64,000 nucleotides of DNA. It comes from Turnera subulata. Taxonomy: Eukaryota; Streptophyta; Magnoliopsida; Malpighiales; Passifloraceae. The notes under the pieces were generated by a model, which was not told the DNA's origin, did no database searches, and was given only the letters and a program-made list of their open reading frames with translations. Positions 32,531-44,255 of this stretch are shown here, piece after piece. The translations under genes and the position numbers were made by a program. Within the stretch, counting starts at the first letter, position 1, and every line of letters starts with the position of its first letter. The stretch is taken from NCBI GenBank assembly GCA_028386065.3, contig JAKUCV010000920.1, positions 121,779 to 185,778 on the forward strand, read 5' to 3'.

Positions 32531-32908
32531 CTATTGAGTTACTTGCTTCTCTAAGTCTTTTACAAGTTTTTGGACGTTTTTCATGTGAGGGAAGAGCTCC
32601 GCGCACGCCAGTTCTATCTGCATCACCGCCGAGCTGATCTTCTTCAGTGAGATGTTCAGCTGCGTCAGGGTCTGCTGCGGAGTGCTGCTTTGAGCAGTTG
32701 CTTTACCCTTTCGATCCTCAGCTTTCTTGTTGGCACGCTTCTTTCGCCGTCTGCTGGAGACGACCATGTGCTCTTTCAGGCCGATGATGTTTGTCTTGAA
32801 CCGCTTCTTGGGAGGTTCTTCATCAGAGATTGTCGGGAAAGCAGTGCCACCGATATAGCTGTTGTTCTCGGAGTCTGAGGTAGTCCGAGATCGGAGTGGA
32901 GAGCCCAT
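32531..32908 (-). CDS. Antisense ORF A: small basic, coiled-coil protein
   Basis: The product is 125 residues. Residues 1-31 are Ser/Thr/acidic. PPKKRFK (32-38) and SSRRRKKRANKK (51-62) look like a bipartite nuclear localisation signal. Residues 81-122 (LTQLNISLKKISSAVMQIEL and on) are likely a coiled coil. The layout suggests a nuclear, dimerising, possibly nucleic-acid-binding protein, but no family was recognised. A TATAAATA box (32943-32950) and an AATAAA-type signal bracket it, so it looks like a complete small gene. It lies antisense within the non-autonomous LTR element. Some Tat-lineage LTR elements are known to carry antisense extra ORFs; whether this one is related is not known. Confidence 0.55.
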   Translation of the reverse strand: MGSPLRSRTTSDSENNSYIGGTAFPTISDEEPPKKRFKTNIIGLKEHMVVSSRRRKKRANKKAEDRKGKATAQSSTPQQTLTQLNISLKKISSAVMQIELACAELFPHMKNVQKLVKDLEKQVTQ

Positions 32909-32942
32909 GGCTGAGAGTGAGTGTCTCAGTTATGAGGTTTGG

Positions 32943-32950
32943 TATTTATA
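32943..32950 (-). promoter_or_regulatory. TATA box for antisense ORF A
   Basis: TATAAATA lies on minus, 35 bp before the ATG (32908). It would give a very short leader. Confidence 0.5.
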
Positions 32951-35900
32951 AGCTGATGAGAAATCGCTTAAGGGTATAAGCGGTATCTCGCGCTGAGTTT
33001 GGACACCTGGCAGAGTGTGCCAGAAGCTTATCGTGGTAGGACCCACGGATAAGACGGAATTTCGGGGAAGAAATTCTTTTTAAGGTGGGTAGACTGTAAC
33101 AGCCCGGGTAAAAATTTGGATTTTTACCGAGACTGTAAAAGTTTTTTACCGTGATTTACCGATGAATTAATCTTGGGTTATTAATTCAAGGTAAATCGGA
33201 CGTCGTTTTACGTAATCGATGTTTTTCCCGCGCTCGAGATTTTTCCGTGGATTTTTTGGGCCTAAGTTGGTATTTTTTGGGACCCGGAATCTTCGAAAAA
33301 ATCACACCGGAAAATAACTAAGGGGGTATCAGTTATTTTCTGGTCCGGACCGGACTCGCTCCTAATGCAGACAAGCTGCATTATTGAAGCTTCACATGTC
33401 AAATAGTAAAAAAAACAGTTTAAAAGTAGGAATCGGGCAGGAAGCAGAGGAAGAAAGGAAGAAGAAAAGAGGAAGAGGAGAAGAAAAAGAAGAAGAGAGA
33501 AAAGAAGAAAAGAAAAAGAAAAATCGAAAAAAAAGAAGAAAAATCGAAAAAAAACAGAGAAGAAGAAATGAAAAAAAAGAAAAAAAAGAAAAAAAAGAAC
33601 CAACTAGAAATAAAAAAAAAGAAAAAAATAGAAAAGAAACAAAAGGGAAAAAAAAAGAGAAAACACGGATGAACAGTACCGTTACCCTCGGGTTACTGTG
33701 CACGGCGACGAGTTCCAGGCCACTTCTCGTCACACCGCCGCCACCATCGAGCTCGTCGTGTCGTTGCGACCTCAACCCCGTCGCCCCCGTCGTCTTCCAT
33801 CGCCGGAACCGCCGTGACGCGCCGTTGACCCGTGAGCAGACCCGCGGATCCTCTTCTCCTCCACACTGCTCAGCCGCCGTGACCCCTCGCGCCGCCTTTC
33901 CACCGCCCTTGGAGTCGCCTCGAGCTCGCCTTCCTCGCGGCTTCCTTCTCTTCGCGTCAGTCGCGCCGCCGCCGTCATCAAGGTGAGCAACCCGATTCTT
34001 CTGGGCGGGTCGCGGCCGGGTCGCGTCTCCCATGGGTGCTGGGTTGCCGGGTTTCCTTAAAAAAAACATTTATACATTTATATATCTATTTGTGGTATTT
34101 GTTTCTGGAAAAAAATATATCTATTATTTTGGAAATTTACATATATTATTCTGGGGAAATATATGGTAATTATAAATAGTTGTTTTGAAAAAAAATATAC
34201 TTGATTTTGGAAAATTAAGATAATTATGTTTTGTTTGTAAATTATTATTATGGTTATTTTGAAAAATATATATACCTTGAAAATATTTCTGGATATTATA
34301 ATTATATGTTATTATTTCTCTGGAATACAATATGTATATGTTATTATTCTTGGAAAATATATATAGGTATATTTCTGAAATATATATATGTATATGTATA
34401 ATTATGTTGATTTATAATTGTTGGAAAAGTATTTTGTCTTTAGAAAATGGAAATGTATATATATTAAATTGTATTTATTTTCAGAGTAAGTTTTTATGAT
34501 TATATATTTTCTGGGAAATAACATATGTAGCATATGATTAATATATATGTAACGCCCCGACTTTCGTTAATTGATTTTTCACGGAATTTTCCAAAAACAA
34601 TTTCGGTATTTAATTTCCATTTTTACTCTTGCGGAGTTTCCGGGAGTCTTTGGTTATGAAATTATCGTTATAATTAATTAATTCTCTTTGAAAATATTAT
34701 TTTTACTTTTAGAATTGATCCTTGTTCGGGTTGTTTGGGAACAATTGGAGTTCCGGGGTGAAATATGGAGTTTATCGTTGTTTCACTCAAAACTACGTCG
34801 TTCTGAATTAAAGTAAGAAAAAAAACACAAACAAAATAAAAACCTAATCCTATACGCGCGTTGACCAGGGGAGTTGACCGCGCCTTAAACCAAAACGACG
34901 TCGTTTTGGTCAAGGCCGGCCAACCCTAACCCCTCCCTCTTTCTTTTCTCTTCTCTTTCTCTTCATTCTTTTCTTTTTCTCTCCCGACTTCGGCCACCCC
35001 TCTCCTTTTCTACTTCTCTTTTCTCTTCCATTTTCTATCTCTCCCTCTCCACGTTGTTCTCTTTTTCTTTGAAAACAAAACCGTCGCCCATTTCTTCTCC
35101 TCCTTTACAGGTGCCGTCACCATGTTCTCTTCTTGGCCCACAGACCCCCGACTTTCCCTTTCTCTCTGGAATGGACGACGCCGTTCTTGTTGCTCTGTTC
35201 TTTGGAGCCGTCGCTTCCTCCTCCTTGTCGTGCGCTGTGGCTGCTGCAGTGGAGAGGAAGGACGCGCGTGGAAGCCCGACGAACAGGGTGTCGTCGTCGC
35301 CGCCGCTGCAGTCTGGAGTGTTCGCGCGTGCAGAACCCGAGGAACATCATGGTGCCGCCTCCGAGCACTGGTAAGCCGCCGCCTTCATCGAGATTGATGG
35401 GTAAGGCGCGCGTTGACGTGGCCGTGTCGAAGCGGGGTCTGACGCGAGGTCACCGCTGTCGTAGTCGTGGACTCGAGTCGCTGCCACTATTGCTGGGTCG
35501 GTGAGGCAGGCTGTGCTTCGTGCTGCCGCCTCTGGCTTCGTCGGGTAAGCCGTTGATGCCTTCCTCCTTTCTTTATCCCTCTTTTTTTCTATACCCGATC
35601 CCTGTGCTAATTCGACTCTTTGTGTGTGGGGTTGTTGATGTTGTTTGTTGGGTACGGGTTTGGATGGTGGCTGTTGGCGGCGGATTGAGTGTGTTTGGCG
35701 AGGCTTGGATCGGAAGGTGGGTTCTGGTGGCCTTGTTGTTGTGTTGCCGATGCTGGTTGATGGTGGTGTGTGTGTGTGTGGCTGTTACTGGTAGCTGACA
35801 GTTACAAAGGTGTGTGGGTGTCGGACAGTGGCGAGTTGGTGGTTTGGTTGTTTTGTTGTTTCCGGCAGTGGGTTCGTGAGGCTCGTGTTTGTTGTTCAAT

Positions 35901-36379
35901 AAATCCACCGGGCAGAATCGGTGTTGGGCAGTGAGGTTTCTTGATTTCGGGTAAGGATATGTTGTTTCAACTTGCGTCTTAATTCGGATGTTGAGGTTCT
36001 ATGCTCGGGTTGTGTTTTGAATGCCATTTATGCTTTTGTTCGGGCTTTTGACAGTTTGTGGAGAATGTTCCTTTGTTCTGAAATTTTGGTACTGTTCCGG
36101 CGAGGCTCGGGAATTTTCCGGCGAGGCTCGGGTTGCTGTTCCGGCAAGACAGTGTCTTTTCGGCATTACGTGGTAATTCTCGGGCTTTGATGCGAATTTC
36201 GGTTCTTGTACTATCTTGTAGTGTAAATGCATTTAATATGTGCAATTTGAAATAAATGAACTTTAGTGGAATTCGGGAGTTGCGAGTTGAGAGTGCGTGG
36301 CCGGAATATATTTCCGACGCGTCTTGGATCGTTAGGCCGGAAAGGTTGGGCTCGGGTGTTCAATTTGTCACGATTATGT

Positions 36380-36515
36380 TAACGGGCCGAGTCTAGGCCC
36401 AATAAATGTTAAGCGGAGTGTGTATGGGCTTTAGGCCCAATGACTATTATGGGAATGGGCTTTAGGCCCAATGGATAATTAAACTCACTAATTATTATGG
36501 ATGTGGGCCTTAGGC
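36380..36515 (+). repeat. Cluster of TGGGC-N5-GCCCA palindromes
   Basis: 'tgggctttaggccca' occurs near 36427 and 36457 and 'tgggccttaggccca' near 36504. A looser copy, 'gggccgagtctaggccc', lies near 36381. GGGCC/GCCCA is also the core of plant TCP-factor sites, so a regulatory role is possible. Confidence 0.65.
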
Positions 36516-37621
36516 CCAAAGGTAGATAAAACTTTATATCTAAGCTTAAGCGGACTTTTAGTTTTGGGCTAAGATTGTAAGATTGGACGGGCCTAGACCC
36601 ATGATCTGTTTAATCGGACTTAAGGACAAAAGATGATATGAGTTAAAGTCACGACATTGACATGTTTTAGCATAGTTTTATGTGGACCTTATGTGGGGTT
36701 ATATTTTGTTATTAATATAGGATTGTCGAGGTGGAACGAGGCTTCGGCTTCCGAGACAATTAATATGGCCCAGGTGAGGACTTATAAACCTTTGTATGCA
36801 TTACTGCCTACAATGCTCGGTTAATTGTCTTGGTATATAAAGTTGTATTATTTGTTTGGTCTTGAATGCTGTATGCATGCTTGTCTGTTGTGCTGATGTT
36901 GCTATTTGCAAAGTGTATTATGTTGATGATACGTATGACGTGGTGTGCCTGATTATGTGACCTGTTGTCCGATGTGATGTATTGTGCCTGTCTAGCATGA
37001 CTTCTTTGGTTATGTTGAACACATGAGATATAGATTTGTGGTCTGTGTGGTGATTTGAGGGCTGGAGGCCCGGACTTGAAAGAAAATAAAATGTTAAATC
37101 CACACAACCCGGTTTGATCATAATGTATGACACAACTCTTTAAGCATAAATAACATACTATAATAATTCTACTGTGGGGCTGTTGACCGGTTGGTTCGAG
37201 CGGGAAGTGTTACCCCTTGGGATTTCATGCGGTTAAGCATGGTATATGCGGTTTAGCATATGGGTCTGTTATGACCGGTTCTACCTTCCTTTTTCTATCT
37301 CCCCCTTTCTACCTCCCTCTTTCTCTCTGTCTATCTCTCTCTCTATGGATATGTTTGGGCTTCGTGCCTGGTTATATTGGGCTTATGCCCTGGTTGTCTC
37401 ATGAGACGGGACCGAGCTCGACGCACACAGTAGAGGGCCCTAATAAAATATTCAAACCTAATAGCAACGATAATAAGATAAGTAATGATAAGTGATGGTT
37501 TGTAGTTTGATGATGGCTTGTGTTGTGTATTGTGGCTTGATTGTGCACTGTGATTGCTGTTGCTTGATGCCGGTGTAATCGTAGTTGATTTGTAATTGTA
37601 TATACTGGTTTATTTGTTTGC

Positions 37622-37645
37622 GGTGAGACAGTGGTTGGTCTCACC
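37622..37645 (+). other. Hairpin near the solo-LTR 3' end
   Basis: GGTGAGAC-agtggttg-GTCTCACC is a perfect 8-bp stem followed by CCCTC. An identical copy lies in the LTR at 49244-51792 (51492-51515). Confidence 0.75.
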
Positions 37646-39511
37646 CCCTCACAGATTTTTACAGGTTAGCTGTTCGTTGAGCAGTGACGTATGTCAGCAG
37701 GTGGCGGTGCTTTCCTCCTCGGGTCGGATCCATAGGGTGCATTACGTTCACATTTGTTTATGTATTTATCTTCCGCTGCATACTCTATTTTGATATACTG
37801 TATTGTCTATATATTGCGTAATTAATGATTTTCCTGATTTTATTGTATCCCGGGGCAGAAGGGCATTTTGGCCACTTCACATGATATAATTAATTTAATA
37901 GATAACTTGGGATATGGTGTTTTAGTTGATAATTTTTCGTGTCCCGGGAATGATAAGGGCAATTTAGTCATTTTATATTTAAATTCTATTTTATATTAAT
38001 AAATTGGGACACGGGCGTTTCAATATATATTCTTGATAAATAATAATATTTGGTAATTATATTATGGTAAATAGTTTTATTAAAAAAATAATATTTTGGA
38101 AAATATATATATACATATGTTATCTTTTCCGGAAAATTATGGTGATTATATTTTGGGAAAAGTATAATTAATTTATGAAAATATTTTTTAAAAAGTTTTA
38201 ATTAAAGTATGGTACCGAAGTAATATTCGGATATACGTACGGTATAATATTTTCGGTAAAGGGAAATAATAAAAGAGATATGAACCGGGATGGGTATATT
38301 TCGCAGTATTGGCATCATAGTATACCGATTATGTGTAATTATGTGAGCATGTTGTCTTGTTGTATAGGATTGATATCGGGCAGTTTCCCGAGGAGCCGGC
38401 TTGGGACCGGTCATTGTCTCCGGAGTTGAGTAATCGGCCAAGGTGAGGATGGATTTCCTTCAATATGTTCCTGTATTACTCGGTTATTGTGTTTGACGAT
38501 TGTTGCCTTGTTGAGTGTTGCATTTGCTGTGATTTGATTCGGGATGTTAATCCTAGTGTCATGATTTGGTTTTGGGATGTTTATCCCCGTACATTGGTAT
38601 TTTGGATATTTGTCACTATGTCTTTTGGTATAAAGTATAATGGATTAAATAATAAATTGTGACAAGGATGTCGATCCTCAGTTTTGGATGGGATGTCTAT
38701 CCCGGTATTTTGGTTAGGGATGTTGATCCCTGAGATTTGATTTTGAATGATGATGATATAATCGTCACGTGATAAGTAGTGGTACGACTAGATGGTTTAA
38801 GACTATTTTGTGGTGGCCTTGACCTGAGTTACTTGTGATAAGCATGTCTATGCCTGGGATGTCTATCCCGTGATTATATTTGGGATGTCTATCTTTGGGT
38901 TCGTATTTTTGGGATGTCGATCCCTGGGTTCTCTTGATTTGGTCTGGCACCCGGAATATGTTGATAACCAGGTCTGACCCCTAGCTTATCCGTGACGGGG
39001 CCCGGAAAGATAAAATTGGAAATTGGAATTTTATTGAGTCTTTTTGGTCTTGGACCAGTTTTGGGTCGTGTCTTTTGGTTTAGTATATTTTGGTGGTCTT
39101 TGTCTGATTTCAGCTTTGAGTAATTTTTAGGGTTGCATATTGATCGCCTATCCATGGTTATGAGCACTTCGGACTCACCCTTCACCTGCGGGCTTTCATC
39201 CCGTAGGATGGATTATTTGTGGTACAGGTTTGGTGCATTCCAGACAGGCTGTGACGTTATCCCTTGGACAGGACTCGGATCCATAGTTTGCATCAGTGTC
39301 GCATACAGTGTCTTTGTGAGTTATTAAGTCTTCCGCTGTGCATTGTTTTACTATTGTTGGGCCATTGGGCCGGTTATGATATTATTGTTGCTTTATTTTG
39401 GGCTGTTGTGCCCGAGTTTCCGTTGTATGTATGCTGGGCTTTGTATGGTTGGGTCGTCACAATTCCGGCACGTGTTTACTGTGTACGGTAAATACGGGTC
39501 GGGGCGTTTCA

Positions 39512-40223
39512 GAAAAAAATTTTCAAAATTTTCGTTAAATAAGGTAAGGCACATATTCTCGCATATAACATTCGATTTAAACATTTTTATTTTGGTAAAA
39601 AAAAATCAATATCTTGGGTAACTGACGCTATAAAGGATTTCTGAAATTTTTTATTTATATGTTACAAAGTATATTCTCACATAATTATCATCAAATAAGT
39701 TATACAGTTTTTAAACTTTTTTTTGCACGAAAATGAAATGTTGAGTGAATTGACACTAGTGACGAGATGGATTAATATGGTAAGGATGACTTATATTAAC
39801 TACATTTTTATTTATTTTTTAAATATAAATATTGTTATGCTGTTCTAACTAAAAACTCAGATTCAGTGCATAATACACGCATGGTCGTTCTGTAGTAATT
39901 AAAACATGATATCCTAATGCAACACAAGGATGTCGATCAATTTCCAACCAACACGTGGCAAGCAAAAATAAAGCACAAACTACGTATATGATCATAGCAA
40001 AGAGTGGGGAATCCATATTTACACTCCCTCAATCAATATTAGTCAACGACCCTAGAATAATATGTTTTGGTACACAGAATAATTTTCCTAGGAAAAGAAC
40101 TAAAAATCCTGAGAGAGGTTGAACTGCTGCCCCATTATTTCAACTAATGTAAATGCTGTGCAGGGATACACACGACCCATGTAGAATATAAAGAAATGTA
40201 TAGACCCCAATAGCAGCACAGAT
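39512..40223. other. Gene-poor stretch with one exon-like segment
   Basis: The sequence is mostly AT-rich. At about 39730-39779 a segment reading ENEMLSELTLVTRWINM is followed by GTAAGG, a donor-like site. Its start resembles the exon-like piece at 27703-27743. No gene could be assembled. 40100-40223 is the 3' flank of the next gene. Confidence 0.3.
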
Positions 40224-40505
40224 TTAGTTGCCAGCTCCAGGGCTTGGGACAGACCCCAAAATCCTGCCAATTTTGGTAAGATGAGAAGCAATAACCCTTT
40301 CGTAGGTGGGAATTTCATTATCCTCTTGTATTGGAGAAGAGGTTGGGTTATGGACCTTCTGCGCATTTCCGACTATGTTAATGTCTTTCAGAGAAGAAAG
40401 GCCTACTTTCTCCTCTGTCATTAGCTTTCTAGCCTCAACAGAATGTGTATGGCAGATTAGTAAAACAATGAAGATCAATGCTGTTGTGCAGCATACACGA
40501 GCCAT
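40224..40505 (-). CDS. Small secreted peptide precursor, PIP-like (paralogue)
   Basis: The product is 93 residues and clearly a duplicate of 8812-9084: the same signal peptide (MARVCCTTALIFIVLLIC), the same VEARKLM junction, and the shared middle KVHNPTSSP and DNEIPTYER. The C-terminus SVPSPGAGN is identical, while the flank before it changed (RILGS versus RVLES). Conservation of the last nine residues fits a processed peptide signal acting in the apoplast. TATATATAG on minus lies about 60 bp upstream (40563-40573). Its further upstream DNA was pushed away by later insertions. Family assignment as for the first copy. Confidence 0.72.
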   Translation of the reverse strand: MARVCCTTALIFIVLLICHTHSVEARKLMTEEKVGLSSLKDINIVGNAQKVHNPTSSPIQEDNEIPTYERVIASHLTKIGRILGSVPSPGAGN

Positions 40506-40561
40506 ATCTGATGGTTGCTTTGTGGATGCTGAGTTTTGCGGTGAAGGGATAGGATGCTTTG

Positions 40562-40852
40562 GCTATATATAGGGGTAAAGGCATTGATGGGTTCACATTG
40601 TACTCATTGTAAATTTTTGGAAAACAAATTTACTACTATAGAAAGTAAATCTCTTACTATATGGATAAAGATTTGAGTTGTAACTTATTAATTATAGTAA
40701 AAAAAATTATAATTTAATTGAAAGCGTATTTATATTTTCTTTTGATCTATATATGGGGATAAAACGGATTCACATTGTAGTCAATGTAAATCTTTGGAAA
40801 ATAAATTTACTATTATAGAAAGTAAATCTCTTCTTATATAGATAAAGATTTG
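40562..40852. repeat. Duplicated promoter-side segment, period about 177 bp
   Basis: 'ttcacattgta.tca.tgtaaat' and about 90 following bases occur at 40591-40678 and again at 40769-40852 with scattered changes. Both copies include a TATATAT-like stretch. The sequence beyond, to 41528, is AT-rich with nothing recognised. Confidence 0.65.
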
Positions 40853-41533
40853 TGTTTATCTTTCTTTTTTATGTACAAAAATTCTAAATTGCTTAGTTCT
40901 CATTCTCAATATTCTCTTAATGGTTGAGTTTTTTTAAGGTTGCATTTATTTGGTAACTATCTTGTTTTTTTAGCAGATTTTTGGTGATCTTCCTAATATA
41001 TTCAGCGTGATTTTTTTTTCCCTAACAAAAATCCGGCAAGATACAAACATAAGTTTTCTTGCTAAACTTTAATTCTTTCTAATCTGGAAACTAAGTATAA
41101 TTATTACTGCAACTTTAAAAAATCCTCGATTTCGAGCAATCTAATATTTTCATAACTATAACTGTTACAATTCTTTTTGGACAATACATCTACCATTCTA
41201 ACGGTTTTTTTTATTTTGTATGTTAAAAAGAATTCTGGTGGAAATAGAAAGTTACATGGTATAATTTTCTAAAAGATAGTAACAATAAGAATTCTTTCTT
41301 AGATATAAGATAACTACTCTGCTAAATTTAACTAATAGTACTTAAAAAATAAATTTAGTTGGGTTGTGCTTAGAAAAAATCAATTATATATTAGTGAGAA
41401 ACTACCGTTTGTATATTGAAGGAATTCTTCTTTACAGAAGTGACATAAGGATTTAAAATATGATTTTTAATTGTAATATTTAACTTTAGCAATTAGATTA
41501 AGTTGAATGGTTCATAATTGATGAACTGGTTAT

Positions 41534-43186
41534 TGTGAGGACCCGACCTAAGATTAATTGGGCCTCCTCACCTGTTCCTTTACACCTTCTTAACCACCAC
41601 CCAAAATTTTTGGAGTCGCCACCCGAATTTTATTATAGGACAAAATTCGAAAAAAAAACCGTTCTAAATCACAATGACTCCATTTAAGGCAACCGACTAG
41701 CGAACCAAAAGATACTAGACCCGGTGGTTCGTCACGGATGGGAAGGTGTTGGGCACCCATCTGTGTTGGGATGAAACTTTGTGCAATTGAAGAATAATTG
41801 TAAGCCTTGTGAAAGTGTGCGTCGTGTGGAAACAAGTCACATAAAATAAACAAAATCAAACTAAAACAAAAAAAGGAAAATAAAAATAATTGGGCTTGAG
41901 TTTCTACCACTAGAAACCACCTATGTACCCCGGCGACCAGGTTCAAAGCCCACGTAGTTCTTATCATGGCATCACGACACTTACATCATCAAAAGCCCCA
42001 TATTCATCATCAAAACATCAACAAATAATAGACATAATGGGATTTAGGATTACCTCTTGTAGCCTTCCTCTAGCTCCTTGATTTGGATTATGTTCTTCAC
42101 CCACTTTCTTTCCACTCTTTAACTCAATCTTTAATCCCTACTTGGTCTACTCTTGCTATACCATTGTTGATGTTTCCACGAAATTTCTTCAGAGTTTCTG
42201 CCTAAAAAATGTTTCTAGACTTGGAGAGGTAGAGTTTCTCAAAGCATTAAAGCTTATAGGGGTGTATGAGAAAGAGATTGTGTGTCCTTTGGATGTGAAT
42301 AGAAAGTCCTATTTATAGAGTTCTAAGGAGTGCAAGGGTCATGGACCTCTTAATGATCAAGATTATGGCCAGAAATCTGGGCCAAAACCGTGTAGAATCA
42401 AATTAGGAAAAAATATCGGGGGGAAATCGCGTTTCTGGGGGTGCATAACCGCCATGGCCGGCGGTCATCCCTTGGATGGCAGCCAGGTCTGGCAGTCATC
42501 TATACATGAGCGCCCAGACCTGGCGATCATCCCGAGAAGGCCGTCCGGCCTCCTGGATTTCACGCGTTCTTTCCATTTTTTGATCTCCAATCTCCCTAAT
42601 TCCGCCCTGACTTGATACGACCGTATAATTGATCCCTAAACAACCCAGAATGTCCTTTTTTCTTGATTATTACTCCTAATCCTTCCATGTTTGATGGATA
42701 CACATTAGACCCCTCATTTTGTGCAAAATCATACCAAAAGTACATTTACCCTTAGTGAATGATTTAATTATGATTTTCCACGAAAATCAGAGTCAAGATT
42801 AGTCTGCAAAGAATGTGTTTATGGGCCAAACAGTTTTGGAGAATCCATATTCCATTGACCTAGGCCTCTAAATTCATTTCTAACCCAAAAATAAATCATC
42901 TCAATATAATTGAGTTGAAATAAATAAGAAAGCCCAAATAAATAAAATAAAAAATATTTTAATAAATTAGACCTTGGTATATATTTTTATCTTAAGATTA
43001 AATCATCTCATTAATCCTAAAGTTCAAACACATAAAGGTTCAAATTACAAAAATATGTAAATTCTACTAAAATAAATTCTAAACATGCTTTAACCAAAGA
43101 CCAAATCTTCTCATCAATCTCATGGTTCAAGCATGCTCAAAATTCAATTTAAGAGAATATCCGTGGGTCAAATTTGGGTGTTCACA
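41534..43186 (-). mobile_element. Solo LTR, 1.65 kb (TGTGAACACC family)
   Basis: On minus it starts TGTGAACACC at 43186 and ends GGTCCTCACA at 41534. The TSD GTTAT is at 41529-41533 and 43187-43191. No interior is present. A related, broken LTR in the opposite orientation is at 44611-46085. Confidence 0.9.
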
Positions 43187-43399
43187 GTTATTCTAAGGTT
43201 TGTTTTTGTTGTTTCAATCCGGTGTCCGGAGCTTTGCTCCTACTAATCCGGGTTTGACACGCGTCACATACCTAGGTATTGTGGGTGAGTCTCCCAATGG
43301 TAATTTTCTGCATACACAAAGATTCGAACTAGAGATCTCGCTTGTTTTAAGCTGTATATCACACCGAAGGAGCAATATTAATTTTTTTGGCTTGATTAT

Positions 43400-44190
43400 T
43401 AAATGATTCTTTGAATATATATAGAGGGATGGAGGGAGAGAAAAACGTGCAACTGAGTTATGAATTGGCCAAGTCAGGATATTTTGAAGTTGAGAAAATA
43501 CTAAGCTTGATTGGAATTAAATTAGGCAAGAAGCCGACCTTTCTTTTTTTTGGGGGTTTTTTTTTCTGCTCCCGAAGACTGTTGCTTAATTCTTTTCGCG
43601 GAAAACAAATAACCATCATTGCTCTTTTTTGTCTTCTAATATCAAGACTTTGATTTTTCTTTCCCTTTGTCTTTGTAAACTTTCTTCGTTGAAATTAACA
43701 GTGGTAGCGGAGCCCTATAGCCTTTTTTGGCCTGTTATCTTTTATTGTTATAACATCTCTTGGTGTTTATGATCTCTTGACAAATGGTTGAGAGAATTTG
43801 GGAGCAATAAAAAAAATTGGAGGGTTTATTGGTTTAGTCCTCTCTTTTGTGGGATCATTTCTGCATGAAGCTTTTGAAGTTTGTTTCTTTGATGTTGCAG
43901 GTGGAAGAGTGAAGATGTTGCAAAAGACAAAAAAAAAAAAGGAAAAAAAGAGCAATTACAGAAGGGAATTATTCTATCTATGTGAACTTTATTTGTTTTT
44001 TTTTTTATCGGAAGAGTAAACTTCATTTCATAAAAACTATTATGAAAGGTAGTATATCAATACAACAACACTAAAGTAATTAGCCATTATACTTAAAAAA
44101 GGGGAGTGAACTTTCTTTTTTGAAACCAACACACAAGCATAATGCAGTAACACATAGTACTCCTATCCTTAGCCAAGCGCAATGATCATT
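43400..44190 (-). repeat. Diverged copy of the peptide-gene upstream region
   Basis: Blocks match 9190-10010 in the same order (atatagagggatggaggg, then gccaagtcaggat.ttttgaagttga, then aacaaata.ccatcattgct, then gcagtaacacat). This is the rest of the segmental duplication that also made 40224-40505. It was separated from that gene by the solo LTR and other sequence. Confidence 0.6.
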
Positions 44191-44255
44191 GGTACATTAA
44201 CAATCCAGGTTTTCTTGCAATATTGAAACCAAGAGATGGCGATGCCATAAGAGCC

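Larger units (their letters stand above)
34548..38022 (+). mobile_element. Solo LTR, 3.5 kb (TGTAACGCCC family)
   Basis: It starts TGTAACGCCCC and ends ACGGGCGTTTCA. The TSD ATATA is at 34543-34547 and 38023-38027, and the undisturbed site is visible in LTR 1 near 29131-29145. No coding interior remains, so it arose by recombination between two LTRs. It includes a splice-like 'gcccaggtgagga' (36769), a TGGGC-N5-GCCCA palindrome cluster (36380-36515), the hairpin GGTGAGAC/GTCTCACC (37622-37645) and 'cttccgctgcat' near the 3' end. Open frames at 35054-35800 lie in its GC-rich block and recur only as LTR sequence. Confidence 0.92.
27744..39511 (+). mobile_element. Non-autonomous chromovirus-like LTR element with antisense ORFs
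   Basis: LTR 1 (27744-30619) and LTR 2 (33095-39511, interrupted by a solo LTR) start TGTAACAGCC and end GGGGCGTTTCA. The flanks are GAGAA (27739-27743) and GAAAA (39512-39516), a TSD with one change. The 2.5 kb interior has a primer site, a gag-like start (MDPVKGRQLS then stop, near 30735) and the same 'ggaatttcggggaagaaattc' plus polypurine 3' end as the chromovirus at 19027. It has no pol. Instead, antisense ORFs fill it. LTR 1 lacks about 60 bp present in LTR 2 (33279-33340); otherwise they are very similar. Confidence 0.88.
33095..39511 (+). repeat. 3' LTR of the non-autonomous element (interrupted)
   Basis: It starts at 33095 after the polypurine stretch AAGGTGGGTAGAC. Apart from the insert at 34548-38022 and its 5-bp duplication it is about 2.94 kb and parallels LTR 1 throughout, including the palindrome set and the TGAG/CTCA hairpin at 39161-39177. 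Confidence 0.9.

Noticed and set aside
35054..35800. Several open frames suggesting a membrane or Arg-rich protein
   Set aside because: They lie inside a solo LTR with a proven TSD; the relative at 49560-50490 does not conserve the frames.
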